64,000 nucleotides of DNA from Taenia hydatigena (Eukaryota > Platyhelminthes > Cestoda > Cyclophyllidea > Taeniidae). The DNA is taken from positions 1 to 64,000 of the forward strand of contig JADWOT020001288.1 in NCBI GenBank assembly GCA_036345935.2, read 5' to 3'. Of the stretch, positions 27,200 through 39,757 are shown one piece after another; the stretch's first letter is position 1, and every line of letters begins with the position of its first letter. Position numbers and translations under genes: made by a program. Below the pieces are notes generated by a model, which did not search any database, was not told the origin of the DNA, and saw nothing but the letters and a program-made list of their open reading frames with translations.

Positions 27200-28222
27200 A
27201 AGTCAAACAACAAACGACATCAAGGCAATGAAGCTGGTGTTTGCGCGCAGCCTGAATAAATTGTGCACTCAAGGAATCAGTTGCAATTTAAATGCAATTA
27301 AAAGACTAGTGCAACAATTTTTAAGGGCTGTAAATGGAAGAAATGCAAAACTACTGCTCTTTAAGTGACAGGAAGGACAACTATCTTTCACTTGACCTCC
27401 GTGTTTCACAAATGTTTCAAAGACCACCACGACAATGGCTGAGTACCATCATCACTGTCGTACGATGTAATCGAACGTCTGGCTGAGGACTGATCCAGGG
27501 GGTCTACTCGCTTGTTAATCACGTTCGCTGCATAATCCGTCACAGGTATTCGTACAACTCGCCCTTCTCATGACCTAAATGGATGCCTGCATCTGTGGAC
27601 TGTGCTTAGTGCAAAACAGAAACTTTATCTTATATTTTGCACACTTGGACCATGTGCACCACTGTAGGCACATTATACTTTTGAGATTAACATTTCTATG
27701 CATCAACACTTTGTATACCTTGTATGTGAACGCATACATGATTGAAAGCATGTCTTTATGGAGAAGTATGCGTATTAATGCATGGGAAAGTAGAGTTAGG
27801 TCATGAAGAGTTTATTTGCACAAGATGGGATAATGCCTGCATCACTACAAAAGATGAAGACCCGTGTAAATGGCAGTCAAATTAGGCGAATTATGCATAT
27901 TTATGTTTAACCTGGCCTTGCCAAAATAAAAGAAAATTAAGGCAGCGATGATTTGATGCAAATCCGAAACTCATCATTCAATGAGTACCAGCCAGTTATT
28001 TTAAGTCATTAATACCACGTGGCCCTTCCCTTTGCGTCATTTAATATCAGTAGAAATCAAATTGAGGATTTCTTATGACTTTATTTAAAATTGCATAGCA
28101 TAAAATAAAAACCGTCATCGACATTCGTGTGCGTTAATTACATTTATCACTGGCATCTAGATAGACTGAAACTACATGACTTATTTATTGGGTTTCCGGA
28201 TTACTTAAAGTGCTTTTAAGGG
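27200..28222 (+). repeat. Right arm of 1,023-bp near-identical inverted repeat (R6)
   Basis: Partner of 18484-19506, same length, one mismatch seen (A at 27980). It carries the same 75-codon open frame on the plus strand (27579-27806). The left boundary is AAGTCAAAC and the right boundary TTTTAAGGG. The flanks (GAGATAT on the left, GAACCAAC on the right) share nothing obvious with the other arm's flanks. A diverged relative of the central part lies at 48510-48850, so the family is older than this pair even though the pair itself is recent or has been homogenised. Confidence 0.95.
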
Positions 28223-31200
28223 GAACCAACATTTGTCTCTGTCACTTGTCTTCCAAATCATTGCATGCTCAAATAAAAGCATTTCGGGACGCCAACAGTA
28301 ATATCACTTTAATGACAAAGTCTCAGCTATAAATGTCATCGCCTTCCCTAGACATAGTTCCTACTAAGTCAAGTTTGGCAAGATCTAGTATGGATAGCAG
28401 CACCGACATTAACAGTTTTCCTTATCGCTTGGACTTACGCATCCTGTGCACCTAAAATGATTGGAAAAACTATCCGTTGTCTGGTTTGGAAAGGGTGACG
28501 AGCACTGAAGTCGCAGGATGTCTAGGATCCTCTGCTAAAAGTTAGTCATCCCTACCAAGGCTTCATCTCAAAATTGGCTACAAATGAGATGAAGTGCCCA
28601 CATTACTCATTTCTTCATCTATAGTACTTTAATTATTCTAGTAGTAAAGTAGTAGGAGAAGATAATATAATTCAATTGCCATATATCTGAACCTAAAAAG
28701 TATCACCGTCATGATTTCCGCTACAAATACAAGGCCTACACTCTTGGCAACCAGTTCAGTTATGGTCAACATCGTCGCCAATAGTGTTATTACCGTTTCT
28801 TCAAGCAGCTAGGCGCTCATACACTCCTCTTGGTGAGTCTACTTTGGCTGAGATTTTCGTTCGGCTTTCTGCGGATTTGTAGGAATGCATTTCCTCTCAT
28901 GGTTCATGGAACAGTAATGTCACAACTCTTAGGCAAATTTTGTGAAATCTACTACCGGCCCTTCGTATTCGTCTTTTTTGGGGTTTCCTCGATGTATTCT
29001 ATTAAGAGATACTTAACGATCAGAATGATAGGAAAATCAGACGCTAAACTTCGTATTCAGAAGCTAGAGTGCTGGTCTTGTTGAGAACAGGCTTTGGAAT
29101 AGCCGATCAAGTAAATTCAGTGAAGCTGCTGCCATAAATGGATTACAAAGTAAGTTGTCTTTCTGTTGGTTTGCCACTGAGTTTAAAATACCGAAGTGAA
29201 AATAGGAAAAAGAAAGATATTTTTCACAATGCGGGCAGGTTGCCCATTAACTCGTACACAGAAGGAGGATGTAAAACTTGAAAACCACCTCGAACATCCA
29301 CTGGTTTCTTCCGTCACAGGTTGATTCTCCTAGACAATCAGTGTGACGTCGTGGAGCCTCCACTGCGGGTTACGCCACAGTATCTCCGTGCATGGCACTC
29401 TTGACAGATGATCAACTCTTAGTGGTTATAGACAATAATTCGTTTCCCACATTAATTTTATATGCCGTTTCAAAAGTATACAATGCATAAATTTAAAAAA
29501 AAAAAAAAAAACATTTTTTATACTCAGAGGTGAGGACGCGGTGGTTCTTTATCCAAATACATTCCAAATTATGCGCAGACTTGAAAACGCCAAAATCACG
29601 CTAAAATTTATATCGAATCGCTCCGTCTAAACCAAAAAAATTTAGCTAGCTCTTTAAAAACTACTTTATATGCCATGCTCAAAAGTTAGCCATTCCAGAT
29701 TGAGCAAACTTATTAAAATGAAAATGCGACAGAAATGCTAAACTCTCAGATTACAAGTGCCGTTAATAATAAATTAATTCTTACGTTTCGCAGTGTACAG
29801 TGACATGGGTGTCGTTTCACATGTCCATACACGTCACTATATGCGGTCGCAATGACTTGTTCGTGAAAAGCAAACCACCTCATACACTGGTGGGACCATG
29901 AATCGTGAGCTGTGCAAGTAAAGCACCTCGTCTTACAGAATGGGTGGTCTTAGACTTCACCGAAATCCGATTACACAACTAATAACATAGATCCATGATA
30001 AAATTTGATGATAGGGTGCTATAAGACAGGCAACATATAACGAAAACCATTAATATCAAAAGAGCAAGTGTCAGGAATTGTGTGAATGTTGCATGAAATC
30101 CCTTCCAATGCTTTAATTAAAATGAGTGACGGGTGAACTGATGTGTTTGGGCCAGAAATGCGAGGTGTGATGGATCATATGATGGGTTCAAAGCAATATC
30201 AAGCAAAGTCAAGACGTAACATTGCATAAATGGCTATGCTCTTGATTCATCAATTTTATTGTTCGTGTGTAAACTTTTCAGGACTCGGCTAGCGGGATAT
30301 AAAAAACACGACGATTCGTAGGAAAATCGCAGTTGGTGGGAACTGAAATGCGTTGCCCGTTGCAGGGTATGGAAGGAAGCGAAAACCAAAGCTGCATATT
30401 GGCCAAGAATAGTAAGATGGAAACATCATAGCACTAAAGCGTTTGAAAACTAAAACAGGGTCTGACATGCGTTTAGGCCATCGCTGATAGTAGAGAGTAA
30501 ATGTGATGTACTAAATTCTGCTTATCAACAGTCTGTAGATTCCCGACGAATTGCCCTTATTTGCATAAAAATAGTAACCAGATAGCAACAACGTTGTAAA
30601 TATTAATTTGTTCGCATATGTTCAGCAAGAACTGTGGGAAAAACGTCGCCGCATTGAAAAATGGAACGAAAACCGCCAATACAGTGCAAGTAGAATGAGC
30701 AAATAAGCCAAATCCAGGAATATCGTAGGAATGAAATCGACAAATTTCATGTGAACTTCTTATGGAAGAACTTTCTAATTCTTCAAAACAGGAGAGCGCC
30801 ATGTAAACTGCACTGGTTCATTCGACACCTTCAAAGTAACTTCAAAGATTGTCACGGAAAAATAACAAAATCTCACTCGCATTAGCCCGCGTGCATTGTT
30901 CTAGTACAATTCGCCTTCGAAAATAAGGCTAACCGGGCGTCGGGAATAAGAGCACCCGCTGTCATGGCGTGATACTCCGGGTTGCTTGCACCTAGCATTT
31001 ATGATATGGGTGTGAAGGGTGTGCGACTTGAAAGAAGGCGGTATCACATGCTGTGCACTCCGATAAAAAATCCCATTATTGCATGCGGTTTTTCCCATTT
31101 GTGAGGCTTTTTTATCGGTGACTGCAATTAGTTGCCTACCTCACGGTATTACTGCCGTTGGATTGGCTGTCCTATATCAGTCTTTATTGTGCGTCAACGT

Positions 31201-31317
31201 GCAAACGAGTAGTTGTGGATGGGCAGAGATTAAGTGGTGCACCAAATAAGAATGCCACTCTTGTGCAGAACAAACATGGGTAAAATCAAGGAAGGAGTGC
31301 AGTAGAAGTGAAGAGAG
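28223..31317. other. Unmarked DNA
   Basis: Open frames are short (84 codons at most, plus strand 28830-29084). A 17-nt poly(A) run at 29495-29511 is listed separately. A GTAAGT donor-like site at 29150 follows a short open segment but lacks other support. No repeat-family copy was recognised. Confidence 0.45.
29495..29511 (+). repeat. A17 homopolymer
   Basis: An uninterrupted run of 17 A residues follows an AT-rich stretch (CATAAATTT). It could be the tail of an old retroposed sequence, but I could not define a body or a target-site duplication, so it is recorded only as a homopolymer. Confidence 0.9.
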
Positions 31318-31493
31318 CCGAGAATTAGTCGTTGGTACATCGATTTTTACCATGTGACTGCAGAACCGAGAATTTGTCGTTTGTGTCTCATCCATTTCTA
31401 CCATATGACTGGAGTTGAATTGACGAGGGCCGAGAATTTGTCGTTGGTGTCTCATCCATTTCTACTATATGACTGCAGTTGAATTGACGACAT
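31318..31493. repeat. 64-bp tandem repeat, about 2.75 units
   Basis: Units start with CCGAGAATT at 31318, 31366 and 31430. Units 2 and 3 are each 64 bp and nearly identical, including TGTCTCATCCATTTCTACNA and GTTGAATTGACGA. Unit 1 is shortened to 48 bp and more diverged. The array abuts the SINE at 31494. It occupies the place where the other SINE copy (39758-39945) continues into different sequence, so the array may have grown from the SINE end or from the insertion site. Confidence 0.9.
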
Positions 31494-31655
31494 AATGGGC
31501 GAAGATTTTTTTGTTCTCTTTGCAATCACACAATTATATCCATTTCTCGGCGTCCACTGCCTTTGCTGACTGAAAGAAAATAAAATTATTGAAGACATCA
31601 CTTAAGCACCTATTCAGGGACTCAGACCCTCATTCTTTTATTTAGGAGGGTCTCA
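31494..31655 (-). mobile_element. tRNA-Arg-derived SINE, copy 1 (5'-truncated head)
   Basis: In reverse complement this matches 39758-39945. Shared parts include GTCTGAGTCCCTNNATAG from the tRNA-like head, GTGATGTCTTCA, TTCAGTCAGCAAAG, CAGTGGACGCCGAG and TTGTGTGATTGCAA, ending near CATTATGTCG. The promoter-proximal part of the head, with the A-box-like segment, is missing. The sequence there passes into repeat R3 through a shared GAGGGTCTC. No reverse transcriptase is encoded, as expected of a SINE. No clear target-site duplication could be defined because both sides are other repeats. Confidence 0.75.
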
Positions 31656-32080
31656 TCTGACCTATGCCTCTCCTGAAGAGCCATTTTCTAGTTAGGAACG
31701 AACATCATTTTGGCGTAAGTGATGAGCTTAATTCAAGCGGTTTTTATTGCGCAACTATTTGTCAGTTTTGTTAATCAAACTCTTGCCATATCTTTTGCTG
31801 TTCTCCTCATCATTTCTCAATATGCGTTGCTGCCGCAGCCAAAAATAATGCGCTTATTTTAGCTGCAAATAAAACCTAACTTATTCAGTTACCCCATTTA
31901 TGGTACGCTAATGCATAAAGGCCGCTAAGCTTGGGAGGACGAATCTTGCTCCAATGGCTTGTCAGTTTTACTGAGATTAAATATCAGCATCCAGGCATGT
32001 TTTATAACACTGCTGTTTTTTCCACTATAAGGATTATTTCATGGGATCATCCGGAGAGGCAGGCGTGGTATAAGTTAAAG
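31656..32080 (+). repeat. Interspersed repeat family R3, copy 1
   Basis: Matches 36722-37158 in reverse complement at roughly 85% by eye. Landmarks are GAAGAGCCATTTTCTAG, TTTTGGCGTAA, GCGCAACTATTTGTCAGTTT, ATGCATAAAGGCCGCTAAGC and GGATCATCCGGAGAGGCAGG. A plus-strand open frame of 99 codons begins inside it (31931-32230) but extends beyond the repeat and shows no known motif. The class is unknown. Confidence 0.85.
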
Positions 32081-35000
32081 CTTATTTTGTTTGTCTGGCA
32101 CTGGGTTCATGATGATCAGCAAGGCTCGACGATGCACTTATCTCAAAGGCCGTCCCTGAGTACTGTGATGGCATTAAAATGTTTTACAAGTTCAGTGTCT
32201 CGGCTGGCAAAATGCATATGCGTCAGATGAAAAAAGTGCGTACGGCCACCAAAGTCGACATCCGGGTAGTTGGAAAGTAACAGTAACCGTCACTTTATAT
32301 GTGACGACCACACGCGATATCCACCCATTAAAACGTCTTGATAAAGTTTTTAAAAAAGAAAAAGCTGAGCAAAAGCAGACTAGCCTAATTAATAACATGC
32401 ATTTTATAAGCATATACTAAAAAAACTAGTTTTAATGAATAGACGGGACCGCGGCCTATGCGCTACGTATATATTCCATGTAGGGGCTTTGGCTGCAACT
32501 GGCAGGTATAAGTTAATAGTAATGCCCTTAAAACGAATTATACCTCAATCAATCAGCATGGCTTAACAGTTAGGGTATGAACAGATGTAAAGGGGTTGAA
32601 ACGATGCATTAATGGCGTGCGTGGTGCAATTTCAGTAGAGTTTGAAGTGAGCAAAAATTACGGCGACCCAAAGAAATTGGACAGACAGTTGATGGAGTAC
32701 ATGCAAAGCAAAGCAACGCTTTATAATAAAAAAAAATTACTACGTTTCACTTTAAGAGCAAAGTTTGGAAGCTGCTTGGGACTTGCATAGGTTTAGGAAT
32801 CACAAAGCATACAGGCAGCCTGGTCTAAAAAAGTAAACTTTGCGTCATTCAGAATGTTTTGTTAACAAATGCGCTAAAATGTGCGAACTTACGTTTATTC
32901 TGCAATCAAACTTACACAGAACAGAAAGCACTGTCTCGTGCATGGAAGTAGATGAACTCAGGCGGTGGCGGCACACCCGCATAATCTCTGAATTACGTCA
33001 AAAGAGAGCCAGATGTCGATCCCATCCCTGCCGTCCATGATAAACAGTAAGATAATGCGCAGTGAGCTTAATTCTTACCCCATAGAAGCAACTGATGTTT
33101 TAGACCACTTTAACCTTACATCCCTTCAGCATTTTTCAGCACATAAGGCCATAACTCATCAGATTGGTTAGTATTCGGGAAAGATTTAGCCTGCTTTAGA
33201 ATAAATTGAAGACCGTCAAAGCCATTGGACAAAATTGCAAGTACGATTTGTGTCACAGAAATTAAGGACAGCCATTCTTTAGCAGTAGCGGCTGAACAGG
33301 CTGATAAACCTCAAAGTTTCTTTACGTGTAAGCGTTAGACTTGGTCTCGTAGCAGCTTAGGTTAGAGAGAATTCTTAAACCAGATGGGCAACTGTCTTCG
33401 TAAGGCACGGAATGCCAAGGAAAATACCACTTGCTCCTGCGGTAGCAGGGATGACATTCGTTAGCAAGAGGTTTGTTGTGCTTTGTGATATTGAATGGCT
33501 TTAGGGACACATAAGGGAAGAATTTAATGGGAGTTGACGTTTGTCGAGTCGGTTTTATTAATGTGCTGATAGGGGTCAGCGGCAAATAACCATGTAGCAA
33601 TTTGACAGATGAAGCACATGAAGAGATTGGCATATTTTAATGCTAAATTTGTCAAAAGATTAAGTGTTTCTACAATTTGAGCGGTATTGAATCCCAATTT
33701 TTACGTCAGTATGCCATTGTTAGTGTAATTATGATCTAATTAATAAAATGTGATTAAAGCATATTGATAAAAGGAACAGAGAGGATTAAATACAAGTAAA
33801 TAGGGAGAAATTAATATTGGTCCTTGCAGCCCATAATGACCGAAGGGAACTAGCCCATACTGAGACAAATTTTAATTGAGTCGTGTTGAGGGCAGAGATT
33901 TCGATTGATCTCACCGTGACCACAGCACATCGGTTCAATCCTTACCGTCCTGTCCGATAATGCTGTTCACTAACATTAAACCCATAATCCTCTGCGCAGA
34001 GTAACATGCCGCACCGAAATTGGCATCGGAACTAGTGCCTTTTTACTGATAAAGGAATAATGTTACTGAAGCAGCCTTCACGTGACTTTAATCGATTTCA
34101 TGTAGAACAAATTACTACCTGTTGATGTCGGTTTCAAGCAAAACCCACTGTTTCTGCTTTACGCGTTCAACAAGCATAATCGCCGTCGAAACCGAAGGTC
34201 AATATAACGAGAGATATATTGGGACTGGGGCAGACTAGTTTTAATTTAGTCACTAATACTGCGACCCAAAAAATGTCGATCCACTAAAGAGCCTCGCCTA
34301 TAGGGCGCGCAATGTCGTTTTGAGGGATTGCGTATTTTGTCACCTATAAAGAGGTCTGACAATTGGGGTCTGTGAGTAATGGTAAATGTTCCGGAAAAAA
34401 GTGAAGTCCGTGTAATTAATGCAGGCAGAAGTGGCCAATTCGATCGGCGCCACAAACTGAGATATTCTTTAAGAAAAAGTGCATAGTACTTAAGGGTATA
34501 CGCACTCAAGCAGTTTTGTGCAGGGAAAATTGGAAGAGAGGGGAAAAGCCCTATCAAACACTCTCAAGAGCAAAAATTCGCAGTTAAAAAAAGAATCCAG
34601 GACAAAGCCAATGACTAGAGCAAGTTCAGATGGGCTACATCATTTATTTAACAAATCTTCTAGTGTAATTTCGATGGAGCCAGAAACCAATGTGTCAGAG
34701 ACTACGTGCAAACCTTTGGTTCGAGCAAATGAGGCCATGATCCCATGGGGTCATCCGTGTATGAGTCAGTGCTCACAACATAGCGTAGGTTAGAATGTGT
34801 TTGCGGTTATCTGGGCCAATTTACGCCATTTTGCCTCATGAGTACCCTATCGAACAGCCATGTCTGATCAGTTGATAACCTAAGGAATAAGGAACGGCTG
34901 TCGTTAGCGAGATTGCAGTTAAAGTGGAAGTGCATTCATTTCACAGCTGTCGCGACCACTGAATCCTTTGCCATTCTGAACCGTGTGCTATTTGGAGTGA

Positions 35001-36721
35001 CCTCATTCGCCATTGGCATTGTTGTGCAAACTACCATATGTTCCGAAATTTGGGACAAACCAACAGCCGTTTTCTGCGTCTGGACAGGAGAACGCACAAA
35101 GAACCAATGCTTTTACGCCAAGGTGGGATCATTTTATTTCTTTCCACAAAGGCAAGAATTATTTAAACCTCTGCATCTTTGTCGCACAAACCTTTTTCAA
35201 GCACATCTCAATAATGGTAGGTTCCATCAACCCTTCTTTGATTTTCGTAAATTTTGCCCATTTCCTCGCCTTAATTACCCGCTTAGTCATTATTTTTCGC
35301 ACCACATTTTATTTACCTGACTTGTACGTTATCAGTGATGGCACACTTCCCAAGCATTACAGGCACAAAGTAATTCAAAAAAATAATATTATTGTTTACC
35401 ACCTTAACTGGTGTTATAAATGTGCAAGCAGCCCCTTATTTTGGATTTGGTACATCTTGTCCTGAGTATTTCATGTTGGAAGTGGATCCATTCAACACCG
35501 CGTTTCTTCACTGCCTCGTTTCAGCACATCAGTCAGTGGGCCTGGCTAGGCAAGCGTCTATGCTATCTGCTCTTTCCAAAACCACCTCCTGCTTTTCTAA
35601 GAATATTTTGAAGCCACGCGTTATTAGAACAATCAAACGGACACTTATCGACTGTTTTTATTGTAACCTATGCAAGACAAAGCCTACAAATCAGCGCAAT
35701 TTGTAATAAGCTGAACCTGGTGCAAAAATGATGGCGATAAAGGACACTCTATTGCGGATTGTAGGAATGTGCCTTTCACTATACGATCACATTAAATTGG
35801 TCTAGCAGAGATGGAGCCTGTATCCGTTTGCCTGGAATGGATGCCTATAAGATGGTTTTCTAAAGGTGGTATAGATTACACTCATAGACATCATTTATAG
35901 AGAACCGAAAGGGATTTGAATGCCGCGAGTGCACAGTTAACCTCGCGGTACCCTCGCTGCATAGCAGGACCTAATCATCGTTTTAGAATCGCATGCACCT
36001 CATCAAGCGTAGATTATTGCAGATCTTTTTGATTTGACGATGGGTGAGTCAAGTGAGATGGAATGTTTCGTGAAATTCCTCCAGGGCCTTGGTGAATTAG
36101 ATAGCTCTTCACTGACTGCCATGTCAACAAATTGACAAAATGTGGTGCATCATGCACTATAATAGATACTTAAACTGGTCTGGTCTGTAGAGTTGAGGCT
36201 TCTATGATGAAAACTTTATACATGCTGAGTGTGGTCACTGCAGTGGTTCCGTATTGGCCATGAAGCAACTCACTCGAATGAACGTCCAATCTATCCACTA
36301 TCTTCCTTAATGTCGGGAGTGTCACAGTAACAGGCCTGTAGTAAGACAGTGTAAGTGAGATGCGAGAGGCAAGTCAGAAGGGTGGCAGAGGTGGGAGGAA
36401 GAGGCAGGATATGGAAGTGATGGGAAGATAGAAGAAGTAAAGGAAACTGAGATATGAAAGCGACAATGAGGAGAGTACAGATGGAAGGGGAGAAATGGGT
36501 TTGATTTTATCAGCGTAGGGTGCAAAAAGAAGAGTCGAGACTTGAGTTAGGAAGGAGAGGTAATGTAGAGAAGCAATGGATAACTAAGCTATGGTTGAAA
36601 AGGACGCCTTCGGGCATTTCGCTGGAAAAATCTACGCACTTCTCCCCATTACAGACAAGTGCATCGTTGAGCCTCGCTGATCATCCTGAACCCAGTGCCA
36701 AACAAACTAAATAAAATTTAA
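32081..36721. other. Unmarked DNA with a few open frames
   Basis: Candidate open segments include plus-strand 32596-32790. The part after an acceptor-like TTTCAG at 32634 reads EFEVSKNYGDPKKLDRQLME, but no clear donor follows. Plus-strand 34518-34793 encodes a Lys/Ser-rich 91-residue frame. Overlapping plus-strand frames (135 to 150 codons) lie at 34913-35465. None has a recognised domain. The DNA near 36330-36500 is purine/pyrimidine-asymmetric. No tRNA was found. Confidence 0.4.
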
Positions 36722-37158
36722 CCCACACCACGCCTGCCCCTCTGGATGATCCCGTGAAATAAACCTTCTAGTAGAAAACGCAGCAGTGTTATAGATCATG
36801 CCTGATGCTGACAATTAATACTAGTAGAAACTGACAAGCCACTGGAGAAGGATTCGTCCTCTCAAGCTTAGCGGCCTTTATGCATCAGCGTACCATGAAT
36901 AGGGTAACTGCATAAGTTTGGTTTTATTTGCAGCCAGAATAAACTCATTGCTTTTTGGCTGTGGCAGCGACGTAAATTGTGAAATGATGAGGAAAAGATC
37001 AACAAAAGAAGGGGCAAGCGCTTGATTAACAAAACTGACTAATAGCTGCGCAATAAAAAGCCGCTTGAATTAGGCTCACCATTTACGCCAAAATGATGTT
37101 CATTCCTGCCTAGAAAATGGCTCTTCAGGAGCTGCATAGGTCAGACGAGGCCCTCAAA
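36722..37158 (-). repeat. Interspersed repeat family R3, copy 2 (inverted)
   Basis: Reverse-complement partner of 31656-32080, about 4.6 kb away. It keeps GGCCTTTATGCAT, the CTTGATTAACAAAACTGACTA block and CCAGAATAAA. There is no SINE beside this copy. The end that abuts the SINE in copy 1 here runs into unrelated DNA after GGCCCTC, so the SINE/R3 junction in copy 1 is specific to that locus. Confidence 0.85.
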
Positions 37159-38910
37159 AGCATTATGTGGACTTTCTCTGCGGCCCTATCGACCCACGCT
37201 GTACATGAGCGCATGAATTAAATGTTCTACCACTCCTCTGTGTGTATCAGCAACCCTTCAATTAAAAGGAGTACTCATCCATATAAGTGCGATTTCCTTA
37301 TTCGTTACAATGAGTAGATGAACTAAAACGCGATTCTTGATGCAAAACTTTACCGGGTTTCCCAACTTTGCGTGTGTCTCTGCTCCTACTTGGGATCGTA
37401 ACATGCAAGTGGCACACATCGTAAAAATCCACATTCAATATTTTACTGCAGGACTGATACAAAATGGGAAATAGTGAGTCAAATAAACGCTACAATCCTT
37501 AAAAGTCTATGGCAATAGTTGCTGATGGAAAAAATGACAAGAAATGTTTTTGTTGGCTTTAAGTGTGGTGTTAAAACACCCCAAGACGAACTGTTAGTCC
37601 CCAAATTCACATTTATTTGATTTTAAAGAGCTTATGAGAATGCTCGAGATAAGGGGAGTAGCAGATACTGTGGTGATTTTTGTGGGAACATTGAACCCCT
37701 TATTGATAGAAGCAAAATAATTACTGTTTATAATACGGTAAATTGCATTGTCTCGTTTTCTTAAGGAACCGGTGATCTGCGTTTAACAAGTGGCCGTGAA
37801 TCATTGTAAAACCACTGTTATTTACCTTAAGGCTTCAAACACGAATGTGTCTCATTTCTTACTCGGATAATTATTGCTTTGCTTCTTCGTTTACGGAGAA
37901 TAATGGCAATGGGCATTCTCCATGATGAGGGCAAAGGGTTGGACATAGGTGGACACCTGCAGACAGTGATTTTGTTCTGGACATCGACCCTGCAATTAGT
38001 AGCAGAGTTCTTAGGCCAAAGCGGTTCCGTGACCGCGAATTATTTAAAGTCACTTAGATCTTTTGCGCTTTTTTAATAATTGTGTGGTTTGGATGTAATT
38101 ATGAGCTTAAAATTTGGCATAGATTGTTGAATATTAGTTAAATTGTTTGCCGTCGTGCTATGTGCACAGCGACCAAATACACATGATTGAAGCATTGGCA
38201 CGATAAAAACTCATTAAAGTGTTCATTTTGCCCCTTATGTAATTTAATTTTGGCACATCTACTGAATAAACACACCGATCACAGTTGTGCATAAACGGTA
38301 GCCTGTAGACAGGCTGGACTGCAGTTGGCCGAACCATGATTACACGACCACAATCATGACCCATAATTTGTAACCTCATGTATTTTAAACCCATGTCTCT
38401 AGTCTTATGCCGACTGCATGCTTGCCGACCACTAAATGGGAAAATATGTAAGTAAGCGGCAGACTTATTACGAAGGCAGAAATAGCATTGCCTTTCACGA
38501 ATATAAATTGTTATGCATAAACTATGCTCCTGTTCCACTGACTTATGTCTTATGCTGAAGGCAAATAAGGGGTAACAAAATGCGCTCATAGAGATACTAA
38601 ACGCGTAATTTGTTAGTAGACGCAACCTTTCGCACTCTAGCTATTCTAGGGACGGATACTTAGTTGTTAGAATATGGATAAGCTCTACAACAAGCGGAAA
38701 TTGAGCAGAGATTGTTTGCACCTACAGATACCAAATTGTACCGACCCGTCTTCTCATTGTCAGGATCAGCGACATTCCACACCTAGAGCTTCCTATGTAG
38801 CGATCCTTGAGTGAGCTAAAAGGTTGCCTACGCTGCACCTTTCTTGACTCAGGTGCGGACAAACTTACAGTAATTCTTCAGGCAATCTTTGTCCCTTCTC
38901 ACAAGCTTAG
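37159..38910. other. Unmarked DNA
   Basis: Short open frames only, except a minus-strand frame of 155 codons at 38158-38625. That frame has no recognised motif and is near the length expected by chance for this amount of sequence. No repeat copies or RNA genes seen. Confidence 0.4.
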
Positions 38911-39204
38911 GTTCGTTCAGCACATGGGGACAAAATAATAGTCGTGGAAGATATCGCAAAATATCCGCAAAGGCAGAGAAATCTAGACGATGGGATTCAT
39001 TGCCTTGATTTGACCAGGAACATGACACCTAATTCTGATGCTCTACATAACGAAATAGCCGTCCTAAGTTTTATCGAAGACAGCCGATTCGTAGCTAAGA
39101 ACTTGCTGATGACATCCCCTCTACCCTCTTTGAGGCCGCAGCTATATCTAAGAAAAACTTATACGACCTCTACGCACATCCTACCCATGACTCCGTTAAG
39201 GAAG
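38911..39204 (+). CDS. Candidate internal exon, unknown protein
   Basis: This is the best-bounded exon-like segment in the window. A pyrimidine tract (TCTTTGTCCCTTCTCACAAG) ends in CTTAG at 38910. The next 294 nt are open for exactly 98 codons, and the segment ends in GGAAG followed by a consensus donor GTAAGG at 39205. The exon would be phase 0 at both ends. The translation is hydrophilic and mixed (for example DKIIVVEDIAKYPQRQRNLD and NEIAVLSFIEDSRFVAKNLL). No domain is recognised. The opposite strand is also open in part (39196-39576). A genuine exon should have partners tens to thousands of bases away on the plus strand, but none can be assigned with confidence. Confidence 0.42.
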
Positions 39205-39757
39205 GTAAGGCATTGAAGTGAAACGAGCAAGTATCATACAACATACGATAGACACCGGAGAAGCTAGAAACGCCTTAAAACAATTTAAATTCCATAATTC
39301 TTTGCAAAAGAAATAGACCATTTGGTGAAGAGATGAAATGATATGAGGCCTTTTAGCCATACAAGACAACAGGGTTTTCTCTGATTGCTCTAAAACAAAA
39401 AAAATGACGGGAACCAGTGGTTGTTTACTAATCATAGAAAGTTGAGTACAGCAAGAAAGTAGACCACTATTGTCGCCCCAAAAAATTAAGTCATTAGGTT
39501 CCCTACACGGCTTAAGGCGAATGCTGTCAAGTGAATTGTGAGAGAGAAAAAGGGAAGACGCTTTCCAAGAGACCATTTAAACCTTGTGAATTTCAATAAT
39601 ATATTTTTAATTCTGTGGCAGAGCACTCATTTACAAATACGTGATGCCAAACACATCCGTTGAGTCATTTCCAAAGCATTGCCTAGTCCAGGTAGCCGAT
39701 TTTCACGTCTTCCGTAGAGATATTTGCGACTAGACAGAAACGTCAAGCTGCAATGCT
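39205..39757. other. Unmarked DNA
   Basis: Contains a minus-strand open frame of 126 codons (39196-39576), hydrophobic and Ser-rich, with no known motif. Nothing else recognised before the SINE. Confidence 0.4.

Noticed and set aside
18484..28222. Inverted arms as the ends of one large DNA transposon or foldback element
   Set aside because: No transposase-like frame in the spacer, no terminal motif and no target-site duplication beyond the arms.
27200..28222. Arm as a solo LTR or TRIM element
   Set aside because: The ends are AAGTC...AAGGG rather than TG...CA, with no primer-binding site or target duplication next to them.
25335..29150. Shared GAAGCTGCTGCCAT segment (25347 and 29121) as a repeated exon
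   Set aside because: Similarity covers only about 30 bp, and the surrounding sequence could not be aligned convincingly.
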